From Bdellovibrionales bacterium (GTDB lineage Bacteria; Bdellovibrionota; Bdellovibrionia; Bdellovibrionales; JAKFYE01): a stretch of DNA of 64,000 nucleotides. Shown in pieces: positions 9,263 to 16,529 of this stretch. The DNA is taken from NCBI GenBank assembly GCA_021731045.1, contig JAKFYE010000015.1, positions 79,058-143,057 of the forward strand, written 5' to 3'. The notes beneath the pieces are model-generated. The model saw nothing but the letters and a program-made list of their open reading frames with translations, did no database searches and had not been told where the DNA came from. Made by a program: the position numbers and the translations under genes. The stretch's first letter is position 1. Each line of letters starts with the position of its first letter.

Positions 9263-10219
9263 CTAAAATCCGTATTTTTCTGAAAGTTTTTTGGCCGCGA
9301 TCATTCCTGACTGACTTCCAAATAAAATCATCGATCGGCGCGCATCGAAATTCATAATGTCATACTCCCGCGTGTGCACGCCAATAACAAAGTCAACCGC
9401 ATCTTGATCTTGAGCAACACGATTGCGAAGTTCATTCCATAGCAGTTGAGTCGCATAACTATCTTTTGTTTTTTTAGATTTAATCAACACGCCTTGGGCC
9501 AAAACATTAACTAAAACTACAACCTCCGCGCCACCGTCACGCAATTTTTTAGCAGCGTCTTTGATATTAAAAGCAGAAGCCGCGTTGTCGCGATAAGGTT
9601 TATACATTGGAGGAAAGGGCAAGCAGTTCATAATGCTATCTTTGAAAGACGTGCTCGACCATGCCGTTTGGTTTGTTTCAACGTTCGTCGTGGGGCAAGA
9701 AAATGAGATGTCGGAATCACTTACACTTTTATTTTCAAAAACATCTTGCAAGAATTTTTCAAGAGCGCCGACATTTTTGGGTTCAATATCTGAACGAAAT
9801 AATGTCGGGCTTGGAAGATCTTCTTTTTTGAGCTTCAGCATTTTCCATTCCACATCATTGCTCTTGCCTTTAAGCGAATAGAGTCCCCCGATTAAAGATC
9901 CCCACTCAAGGCCGACAACCGAATGAATAGGAATATGAGCTTTTTCAAGTTCATGTAACACTCCAATATGGGCGAAAGCTTTTAAACCGCCGGGGCCTAA
10001 AATTAAGCCAACTTTTGGTACGTTCGTCGCACGTGGAAGCGTAACTACTTTAGAATCGTTAGCGGTTGGGGCACTTTCACGCGCCGGTGGCTCGTTTCTT
10101 TTTTGATGAGACGAGCAAGAAATTAAAATAAGTACGAGGCTGGTCTTAAAAAGTTGTGCCGCAACATTAGAGATGTTTTGGATTCGGTTTGGCGTAAAGA
10201 AAAAACTCTTTGTTTCCAT
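9263..10219 (-). CDS. Patatin-like lipoprotein lacking the catalytic serine
   Basis: 318 residues from the ATG at 10219, which has AAAGGTG upstream and overlaps the tlyA end by 53 bases; the longer track ORF would overlap tlyA much more. A signal peptide ends in a lipobox (LILISC). The patatin fold is recognisable: the oxyanion loop GLILGPGGLKAFAHIGVL, then VVGLEWGSLIGGLYS where active enzymes have G-x-S-x-G. Here the serine position is Glu, and the usual Asp-Gly-Gly motif reads YRDNAAS. Hydrolase activity therefore looks unlikely; a binding or structural role is inferred. Co-transcribed with tlyA and pepP. Confidence 0.8.
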   Translation of the reverse strand: METKSFFFTPNRIQNISNVAAQLFKTSLVLILISCSSHQKRNEPPARESAPTANDSKVVTLPRATNVPKVGLILGPGGLKAFAHIGVLHELEKAHIPIHSVVGLEWGSLIGGLYSLKGKSNDVEWKMLKLKKEDLPSPTLFRSDIEPKNVGALEKFLQDVFENKSVSDSDISFSCPTTNVETNQTAWSSTSFKDSIMNCLPFPPMYKPYRDNAASAFNIKDAAKKLRDGGAEVVVLVNVLAQGVLIKSKKTKDSYATQLLWNELRNRVAQDQDAVDFVIGVHTREYDIMNFDARRSMILFGSQSGMIAAKKLSEKYGF

Positions 10220-10937
10220 CAGCACCTTTGATTGAACTCTCAAAGTAATCTTGTATCGTGAGATACAAATTTTTACAAATAACACGTAGTTTTTCTTCAA
10301 CGACTCCGTATTGTTGAGAATCGCGAACGATGCCGCCCTTCCCCAGACCTTCAATACCCACTTCAAATTGCGGCTTAACAAGAGCTAAGATCGCACCCTC
10401 TTGTCCTAGAAGCTCGACACATCGAGGCAATATATGTTCAAGCGAAATAAACGAAACATCAATGACGATCAAATCAAAATTTGTATCGCAGCCATTCGCG
10501 AGTAAATCAGACGCAGATAAATTACGCGCATTGAAATTTTCGATAACTTTTAACCGCGATTCTTTTTTTAAACTTTCGGCCAACTGGTGGCTCCCAACGT
10601 CCACGCCCACAATATTTCGCGCGCCCATTTTTAATAAGTAATCAGAAAAACCCCCTGTTGAAATTCCGATATCTAAAATTATTTTGTTCGCGATCGGTAT
10701 GTCCAGCTGTTCTACAGCACCTTTTATTTTAAGTGCCGCTCTTGAGACATACTCACGCAACGGGTGATTTTGAACCTCGACATCTTCTGTTTCTGAAGGA
10801 AGTAAAAAACTGGGTTTAGTAATCACAACTTTTTGATAATAAACGAGTCCCAGAGAGATCAACTCCTGAGCCTGCTGTCGCGAACGCGCCAAACCTTTTT
10901 TCACTAAAAAATTGTCTGTGCGTTCTTGGGAGGCCAT
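10167..10937 (-). CDS. tlyA: TlyA-family RNA ribose methyltransferase
   Basis: 256 residues: an S4 RNA-binding domain at residues 5-65 (RTDNFLVKKGLARSRQQAQE) followed by an FtsJ-type methyltransferase with the AdoMet loop ILDIGISTGGFSDYLL near 90 and the catalytic-lysine segment LALVKPQFEVG near 185. The family 2'-O-methylates cytidines in ribosomal RNA. In many bacteria tlyA lies in the same xseA-xseB-ispA neighbourhood, as here; dxs, often present in that block, is absent. Confidence 0.9.
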   Translation of the reverse strand: MASQERTDNFLVKKGLARSRQQAQELISLGLVYYQKVVITKPSFLLPSETEDVEVQNHPLREYVSRAALKIKGAVEQLDIPIANKIILDIGISTGGFSDYLLKMGARNIVGVDVGSHQLAESLKKESRLKVIENFNARNLSASDLLANGCDTNFDLIVIDVSFISLEHILPRCVELLGQEGAILALVKPQFEVGIEGLGKGGIVRDSQQYGVVEEKLRVICKNLYLTIQDYFESSIKGADGNKEFFLYAKPNPKHL

Positions 10938-10951
10938 AATCTCAATCCGTT

Positions 10952-11815
10952 TTAATTTTTTCGATTTTCGTTATAGCGGGCAAGTTGCTCCAGAGCCCAA
11001 GATTGTTCTCCAAAGATTCTCACCTCATGAATTGCCGTTTCTGTTAGCTCATGAAGGTAGGCTTTGGTTTTTTCTATTCCTATCGCCATTGGGTAATTTC
11101 CAAATTTTGTTTTTTGTGGCTCAAAATCTAAAATGTCATCTGCAACTTGAAACGCCAATCCCAAAGTTTCTGCATATTTTTTTATAGCACTTGAGTTTTT
11201 GACATCCGCTTTCGCAATTTTAGCAACGCCTTCGGCCGCGGCGCGAATCAAAGCCCCTGTTTTTAAACCATGAAGCGCATCTAATTCTTGTGCGGTCAGC
11301 ATGTCGGACTTCGACATATCAATCGCTTGACCACCAACCATACCCACAAAGCCACTGGCGTCGCACAAAATCTCTACGAGTTCGTTGGCCAACTCAGGCT
11401 CGTAATTCTTCGCAACCCAACCGAGAGCCTCGATCAGCAACGCGTTTCCGGCAAGTAGCGCCGTGGCCTCATCAAAAACTTTATGATTTGTTGGCTTACC
11501 TCTGCGAACGTCATCGTTGTCCATACACGGCAGATCATCGTGAATCAGTGAGTAGCTATGAATCATTTCAATTGCGGCAGCAAAAGGAAGTACACGTGCT
11601 GGGTCAAGACCCAAAACTTCGCCCACCCATAAACTTAAGACCGGACGAAAGCGTTTTCCCCCTGAGAAAACCGAATACTCCATAGAATCTGCAAGACGTG
11701 ACAATGCCGTCGAATGCAGTTTCGAAGTCCGTGCGCGTGTGAGTTTCGGCACAATCTGTTTTAGATAGTCTTCGACGACTTGGGCAGTGTCTGCCCATTT
11801 ACGTTCAAATTCCAT
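10952..11815 (-). CDS. ispA: Farnesyl/geranylgeranyl diphosphate synthase
   Basis: Prenyl chain-elongating enzyme of isoprenoid synthesis, supplying undecaprenyl and quinone side chains. The first Asp-rich motif is DDLPCMDNDD near residue 92 and the second is VADDILDFEPQ near 225; GGKRFRPVLSLW and GLKTGALIRAA are also typical. The 287-residue length matches bacterial IspA. The start codon overlaps the xseB stop by one base, indicating translational coupling. Confidence 0.92.
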   Translation of the reverse strand: MEFERKWADTAQVVEDYLKQIVPKLTRARTSKLHSTALSRLADSMEYSVFSGGKRFRPVLSLWVGEVLGLDPARVLPFAAAIEMIHSYSLIHDDLPCMDNDDVRRGKPTNHKVFDEATALLAGNALLIEALGWVAKNYEPELANELVEILCDASGFVGMVGGQAIDMSKSDMLTAQELDALHGLKTGALIRAAAEGVAKIAKADVKNSSAIKKYAETLGLAFQVADDILDFEPQKTKFGNYPMAIGIEKTKAYLHELTETAIHEVRIFGEQSWALEQLARYNENRKN

Positions 11816-12039
11816 TACTCGTCATCAAGATCAAAATCTTTTAGCGTTGGGTTGCCATTCGCATCTACGCCTAAAAGCATTTTTACTTTTTGTTCGGCTT
11901 CGCTCAATTGCGAGTGACATTCTTTTGTGAGCTTCACGCCTTCTTCAAAAAGTTTTAGCGAATTATCGAGCGCAAGATCTCCGCCTTCCATTGACTGCAC
12001 AATGTCTTCGAGTCTTTTTATTTTCTTTTCAAAATCCAT
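11815..12039 (-). CDS. xseB: Exodeoxyribonuclease VII small subunit
   Basis: 74 residues, a helical hairpin: DFEKKIKRLEDIVQSMEGG near the N-terminus, then LALDNSLKLFEEGVKLTKEC, both hallmarks of XseB. It binds XseA to form the single-strand-specific exonuclease VII. It lies 8 bases after xseA and overlaps ispA by one base. Confidence 0.92.
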   Translation of the reverse strand: MDFEKKIKRLEDIVQSMEGGDLALDNSLKLFEEGVKLTKECHSQLSEAEQKVKMLLGVDANGNPTLKDFDLDDE

Positions 12040-12047
12040 TTATAACC

Positions 12048-13553
12048 TCATGGTTTCGTGTTTTGAATCAAGGCTTCAGCAGAACCATTCGCAAACTGTA
12101 TGTTTACGCTGGCTCCTTTTTTTAGCTGCGACGCTGATTTAATTAATTTTTTATTTTCAGTAACAATAGAATAGCCTCGCGAGACGACTTTGAGTGGGCT
12201 GAGAGAGTCCAAAAGATCCGAGGCCCGCGCCAATCGCTGTCGTTCATGTTCTACATTGTTATGCGTTTGGCTTGTGAGTTGCGAATATAAATATTGGAGC
12301 TGTTGCTTAATTGTATTTAGTTTTTGTTGCGGGTCGCCCAGTTTTTGTCGAAGCAAAACAATCAGCTGTTGTTTTTCGTCTAAAACATGCTTCATGGATA
12401 ACTCGAGTCTCTGCAAAAGCTCATCACAACGAATTGCTAAATCTTGTAAGCGTCTTTTAGGATCTACCAATCCCCTTTCGAGAGACGATAAATGTTTTTT
12501 TTCAAACTGAATTTTTTTAGCGGTGGCTTGGGTTAGCTGACTCAGCAGCATTTTCAATTTTTCTTGCAGGTCTGAGGTGTTGCGCACCACGAGTTCTGCG
12601 GCCGCCGAAGGCGTCGGCGCGCGAAGATCTGCAACAAAATCGGCGATTGTAAAATCGATCTCGTGCCCGACGGCCGATATTGTCGGAATCTGACAATGGG
12701 CGATCGCGCGTGCGACCGCCTCATCATTAAAACCCCATAAGTCCTCCATGGAGCCACCACCGCGACCGACGATAAGAACGTCGAATCCTCCCACTTTTTG
12801 CGCAAGTTCAATTCCGCGAACAATGTCTACCGGTGCTTGCGCGCCTTGAACGACCGCAGGAATAACGGTGATCTCAATACCGCGTGCTCGTCGAGATAAA
12901 ATATTCAGCATGTCGCGAATCGCCGCTCCTGTCGGAGACGTTACGATGGCAATTCGCTTCGGCATAAACGGCAGCGCTTTTTTGCGAGACACCTCAAACA
13001 AACCTTCGGCTTTTAACTTCGCCTTTAATTGTTCAAACGCCATTTGCAAGGCGCCTAATCCGACCGGCTCCATAATTTCGCAAAATATTTGGTAATTCCC
13101 TCGCGGTTCATAAACCGTGATTTTACCTTTAACGACAACTTCCATTCCGTTATCCGGCTTGAACTTTAGCTTTTGATTAAGTCCGCGAAACATCACCGCG
13201 CTGATTTGTGCTGTGCTATCTTTCAAACTAAAATAAAAATGTCCTGAGGTATGAGGTTTAAAATTTGAAATTTCTCCGCGTAACCAAACTGTCCCAAATT
13301 GCCCTTCGAGAGTTCCGCGAATCATACGATTTAAGTCGCCGACCGAAAGAATCTGCGGCTCAGATTTTGTCTCCGTAATTTTTTCTGTGATTTTCTCTTG
13401 TGATTCTTTGACTAGGTCTTTTGATGCATCTTTGGACATATCTTTGGTCACTGTTAATTCCGCCATAGGCGCGGTTTTGGGCACAGGAGTCTCTGGCTTT
13501 TTCTCTTCTACTGGAGCTGAATTTAAAAAATCTTCGAGTGAAAGCTGACTCAT
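12048..13553 (-). CDS. xseA: Exodeoxyribonuclease VII large subunit
   Basis: Catalytic subunit of exonuclease VII. After an unusual charged N-terminal extension rich in Lys, Glu, Thr and Pro (about residues 8-70), the OB-fold starts at SVGDLNRMIRGTLEGQFG. Family motifs follow: GRGGGSMEDLWGFNDEAVARA and SAVGHEIDFTIADFVADLRAPTPSAAAE, then a long coiled-coil arm. At about 500 residues it is longer than the usual 450 because of the extension. I set the start at the ATG at 13553; the track start is a TTG 13 codons earlier, and neither has a strong ribosome site. Confidence 0.9.
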   Translation of the reverse strand: MSQLSLEDFLNSAPVEEKKPETPVPKTAPMAELTVTKDMSKDASKDLVKESQEKITEKITETKSEPQILSVGDLNRMIRGTLEGQFGTVWLRGEISNFKPHTSGHFYFSLKDSTAQISAVMFRGLNQKLKFKPDNGMEVVVKGKITVYEPRGNYQIFCEIMEPVGLGALQMAFEQLKAKLKAEGLFEVSRKKALPFMPKRIAIVTSPTGAAIRDMLNILSRRARGIEITVIPAVVQGAQAPVDIVRGIELAQKVGGFDVLIVGRGGGSMEDLWGFNDEAVARAIAHCQIPTISAVGHEIDFTIADFVADLRAPTPSAAAELVVRNTSDLQEKLKMLLSQLTQATAKKIQFEKKHLSSLERGLVDPKRRLQDLAIRCDELLQRLELSMKHVLDEKQQLIVLLRQKLGDPQQKLNTIKQQLQYLYSQLTSQTHNNVEHERQRLARASDLLDSLSPLKVVSRGYSIVTENKKLIKSASQLKKGASVNIQFANGSAEALIQNTKP

Positions 13554-13616
13554 TTGAGTCGAGAGATTATGCGTCAGATAAGAGTGAGTCAATATCCGAT
13601 TTTCACGTGTTTTTGG

Positions 13617-13844
13617 TTAAAACGGAGGCTCAGATAGCAGTAGATTTTGTATCGACCAAAACGTTCCCACTAACAGACAGACAAATCCCAATGTTCGATG
13701 CGACAAAACTTGTGTCGACAGCGCCTGCGGCAATCTTGTTTGCGCTAAATTTGTAAACCATTTTGAATTTAAAAGAAGGGTCATTGTTACGCCATAAACA
13801 AAAACTACGAAGGGAAAATAGTAATCTAACTGAGCAAGATTCAT
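13617..13844 (-). CDS. Small membrane protein of unknown function
   Basis: 75 residues from the ATG at 13844. Two hydrophobic segments are visible, around DYYFPFVVFVYGVTMTLLL (residues 5-24) and TLGFVCLLVGTFWSIQNLLL (about 50-70), separated by a polar loop, so it probably spans the inner membrane twice. It lies upstream of xseA on the same strand and may be the first gene of that transcript. I do not recognise a family; coding status rests on the coherent two-helix pattern. Confidence 0.5.
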   Translation of the reverse strand: MNLAQLDYYFPFVVFVYGVTMTLLLNSKWFTNLAQTRLPQALSTQVLSHRTLGFVCLLVGTFWSIQNLLLSEPPF

Positions 13845-13887
13845 GCTCACGTATCGGTACACAGAGTAAAAAAATAATCTAGGCTAA

Positions 13888-14047
13888 AGGGCGTGTCCTC
13901 AATTTGAACTACCGTTAATTTATTTGATTTTGAGCTGGTGCTTCGTTACTTCTCCTCGAATTAGCTTTCGCTAGTCCTTCGTCGGCGCGCCTCGCTCCAA
14001 CTCAAACTTAAATAAATTAACGGTAGTTCAAAATGAGGACACGCCCT
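13888..14047. repeat. Long hairpin element 2: about 54-bp imperfect inverted repeat
   Basis: Bases 13888-13941 and 13994-14047 are inverted repeats with only a few mismatches; the outer part starts AGGGCGTGTCCTCA on both sides, and the first 47 positions differ at about three or four. The short loop contains TAGCTTTCGCTA, itself able to fold. The loop shares CCTCGAATT-x-GCTTT-x-CG with the loop of the element at 6357-6518. It lies between the small membrane gene and the 6S RNA promoter. No transposase ORF fits inside. Confidence 0.8.
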
Positions 14048-14114
14048 AAGTAGTGAGCACGGTGTTAAAAGTATGTTGTGCCGTCTCAAAATAAATCACT
14101 GGGCTCATGTTACA

Positions 14115-14142
14115 TTGACGATTTTTGTAGTTCTGTTAGAGT
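14115..14142 (+). promoter_or_regulatory. Promoter of the 6S RNA gene
   Basis: TTGACG (14115-14120), a 16-base spacer and TAGAGT (14137-14142) fit a sigma-70 promoter. Transcription would begin near 14149-14151, which is where the closing stem of the predicted 6S RNA begins. Confidence 0.5.
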
Positions 14143-14150
14143 AAGAATCT

Positions 14151-14336
14151 GAGGTTTCTGCTCGGTTCGATCCGTTAGCGGAAATTAAAACCTGACAAGC
14201 ACATTATCGGGGACTGTCCCTGGCGATGGTGAGCAAGCTCAGCTTGTACTGAGAAGCCTAAAGTCGCTACCATGGTCGCCCACTTGACGCTATATGAGGT
14301 TTGAATTTCCAATAACCCCGGCCAGAGTGGAAGCCT
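14151..14336 (+). ncRNA. ssrS: 6S RNA
   Basis: The region folds into the long interrupted helix of 6S RNA. GGTTTCTGCTC near the 5' end pairs with GAGTGGAAGCC at the 3' end, GGAAATTAAAACCT (14180-14193) pairs with AGGTTTGAATTTCC (14297-14310) with one mismatch, and GGCGATGG pairs with the CCATGGTCGCC segment. The apical part GGTGAGCAAGCTC, then GAGAAGCCTAAA, closely matches the E. coli ssrS apical sequence as I remember it, and GGGGACTGTCCC corresponds to its GGGCCAGTCCCC. The length of about 186 nt is standard, and eight Ts follow as a terminator. 6S RNA binds housekeeping RNA polymerase in slow growth. Confidence 0.87.
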
Positions 14337-14881
14337 TTTTTTTCTGCACAGATCTCGGATTCTTCTTTTTTAAAACGTCTTAAATTTACTCTCTGATGAA
14401 TCTCATTTTTGCAATTTCGGCTCTCGCCGAAGTCAGCCAGTGCTTTTGGGATTCAGGGAAAAAAGAACCCCCTTCAGAAGAAAGGGGGCCGCAATATGAA
14501 ATACAAGTTGTATTCATATCGGACCGTTTCGAAGAAACTTGAGTTTTTGCTTCGTTGTACGTTGATGGGTTTGCAAATTCTTGAGTGGATACTTCGAATC
14601 GCAACTTGGATATAGAAGTTTAATCTGCTGCTTTTTGTGGGTGGCTTAAAAGGACATACAAGGATGGTGCTGGCTGGCTTCGGCGCCTTTCATCTGCACG
14701 GTTTAAAGCGCTATCTCATTTTGAGACACTTTGAGGCGTCTACTAAAAATGACCCCAGTCAAATCCTTTGACATTTGACTACTATTTGAAAAATCCTATT
14801 AGTATCAAGGTCTTATATTAGAGCTGAAACCGCCTCTCGTGGCATTTTGCTTGCTCTTCATGATGGTAGGGGGATTTTAAG
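14336..14881. other. Intergenic region between 6S RNA and the coiled-coil protein gene
   Basis: Apart from the 6S T-run (14336-14343) and the possible 39-residue ORF listed separately, I see only a short CTCATTTTGAG hairpin near 14720. A TTGACA at 14768-14773 could be the -35 of the 14882 gene, without a convincing -10. The two track ORFs here (14386-14604 minus, 14409-14615 plus) overlap and are not credible in full. Confidence 0.4.
14496..14615 (+). CDS. Possible 39-residue basic/hydrophobic peptide
   Basis: From the internal ATG at 14496 the frame gives a basic N-terminus (MKYKLYSYRTVSKKL) followed by a hydrophobic stretch ending ILEWILRIATWI, like a small membrane-associated peptide. The start is preceded by AAGGGGGCCGCAAT. 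The AAGGGGG would be the ribosome site, and it is base-paired in a CCCCCTT/AAGGGGG hairpin (14468-14488) that could hide it. It follows the 6S RNA gene. No homolog is recognised and it may be chance. Confidence 0.3.
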   Translation: MKYKLYSYRTVSKKLEFLLRCTLMGLQILEWILRIATWI

Positions 14882-16363
14882 ATGAAAACATTGATATTCA
14901 TTTCGACTTTGTTTTTGAGTGTTAATGGTTTTTCTCAGGTTACTCCAACAACTCCCAGTGTTGTCGTTGATTCTACAATGCGTGACTATAATTGTTCTCA
15001 AGCAGAAACTGGCGCAACACTATGTCGTACAAATAAACCTGAAACCAAAACAACGATTATTCTGAATGGTACAGATAAAATCTTAGTTTGTTCCGCAGCT
15101 ATCTCATATCACAACCGTTGTGAAAAAGAATATGAGACTGATTGTTCGCGAGCTAATAAAAGCCTTGAAGAAGCCTCGAAAGCAAAAATTGGCGCTTGTA
15201 AAAAAATGGGCAGCTGTGAGGCGGGGGGGCAGTTTCAAATCTGTGAGGATTATCTCGCCAGTGAAGGTGATTTAGATTTGGATCTCTCTACAAAGTCTAG
15301 CAAACTGGCTTTGATTCAAGCCTGCCCTTACTTTGCTAAAATAGAAAAAGAAGAGAAAAAAGAAGAAGTCACTCAACTCGAAGACGCTTTTGTTAAAACA
15401 GAAACCCAACTAAAAGACCTCACTGAAAAAATGAAAACAGAATCAGAGCAAGCGACGAAAGACCAAAAAACTATGGAAGATGACTCTGCAAAACTAGGCG
15501 TCGAAGCCAAGGCCGAACTCGAAGCTCTCAATGCGAAAATCGAAGAAGCTCATGGCGACAACACCAAAACCGTTGCGGCAATAAAAGACACCATCAATAC
15601 TCTTATTGCCAATGTTGAGCAAAAAAAGATTGTGGAGCTAGGAAAGGCCACGATTAAATATCAAGAGGTTCTCACGCAAGTTCACCAACAGTGCTATCAA
15701 ATGGGCCTAAACGCCGCGAAAAAAGAAAGTACGAATTTGAAAAGCCGTACCGGCGTTTCTGCCAATTACAGTTTAGATATTGCAAAAATAGGCATTCTTC
15801 AGCACTTGCGAAATAAAGCCAACGAAGCGTTTCGTCAGTGTCAACAAAGCCGTATGTACAAAGGACCTCTTGAGTCGGCTTTGCGTTTGTATAACGACCA
15901 AAAAGCACTCTTAGATCTCGAAATAAAAAATACAAACGACCGTATTCTCGATCTAAGAAAACAGTTTGCAAATCTTCCTGTAGACTCTGGCAACGAAATT
16001 TCAGCTATGGAAAAATCCGTTTACGAAAAGGCTCAAGCGGCTTTATTGGATACTCAAAAAAGAGCTGAACAAATTGCGGCCTTCGCCCAAACCAATATCA
16101 AGTCTCAAGAGAATCAACAAAAAGAACTTTTTACACTTCAAAACAAACAGAACGCTCAAAAGAAAACTTTAGATGCGGTCAAAGCCGACTTATCAAAAGT
16201 TAAGCAAGCCGCGACAGGTTCTGCAACCGAAGAGGACTTTCGAATTGCTCAGGCAGCAGTTGAAACTTGGAAAGATGCGAAAGCACATTCTGAAACTAAG
16301 TGTGCCGCATCCTCTACAAGCTCTTCCGGTGGAACGTCAGGTTCAGGAACCACTCACGAGTAA
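14882..16363 (+). CDS. Exported coiled-coil protein of unknown function
   Basis: 493 residues with a Sec signal peptide (residues 1-18, cleavage after NGFSQ or close by). A Cys-rich head (about 35-150, ten or more Cys) is followed by long Lys/Glu/Gln-rich coiled coil (about 150-470) and a Ser/Gly/Thr tail. Paired Cys suggest disulfides in the periplasm. The leader has a G-rich ribosome site, GTAGGGGGATTTTAAG, like those of two other Cys-rich exported genes in this window. No family is recognised; a surface or periplasmic structural role is a guess. Confidence 0.75.
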   Translation: MKTLIFISTLFLSVNGFSQVTPTTPSVVVDSTMRDYNCSQAETGATLCRTNKPETKTTIILNGTDKILVCSAAISYHNRCEKEYETDCSRANKSLEEASKAKIGACKKMGSCEAGGQFQICEDYLASEGDLDLDLSTKSSKLALIQACPYFAKIEKEEKKEEVTQLEDAFVKTETQLKDLTEKMKTESEQATKDQKTMEDDSAKLGVEAKAELEALNAKIEEAHGDNTKTVAAIKDTINTLIANVEQKKIVELGKATIKYQEVLTQVHQQCYQMGLNAAKKESTNLKSRTGVSANYSLDIAKIGILQHLRNKANEAFRQCQQSRMYKGPLESALRLYNDQKALLDLEIKNTNDRILDLRKQFANLPVDSGNEISAMEKSVYEKAQAALLDTQKRAEQIAAFAQTNIKSQENQQKELFTLQNKQNAQKKTLDAVKADLSKVKQAATGSATEEDFRIAQAAVETWKDAKAHSETKCAASSTSSSGGTSGSGTTHE

Positions 16364-16463
16364 CACTCGCAAGTAATACTGCTATATAATTAACAATACT
16401 CATAACCAGCCCGCGTTATTTTCTTATAAACGCGCAGGTTGAATTTACCCCACAATGTTTGAT

Positions 16464-16492
16464 TTGCATGACGTCCCTGTATCAGAGATAAT
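16464..16492 (+). promoter_or_regulatory. Possible promoter of the PBP1A gene
   Basis: TTGCAT, a 17-base spacer and GATAAT lie about 40 bases before the ATG. The -10 is good; the -35 matches only the leading TTG. Confidence 0.3.
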
Positions 16493-16529
16493 AATTCGTT
16501 ATTGTCAGACGAAAGAATAGGGATCTCTT

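Noticed and set aside
14209-14220. GGGGACTGTCCC taken at first as another copy of the REP-like repeat
   Set aside because: It is part of the 6S RNA stem region and matches the equivalent E. coli position; it lacks the GGAGCTC half of the repeat.
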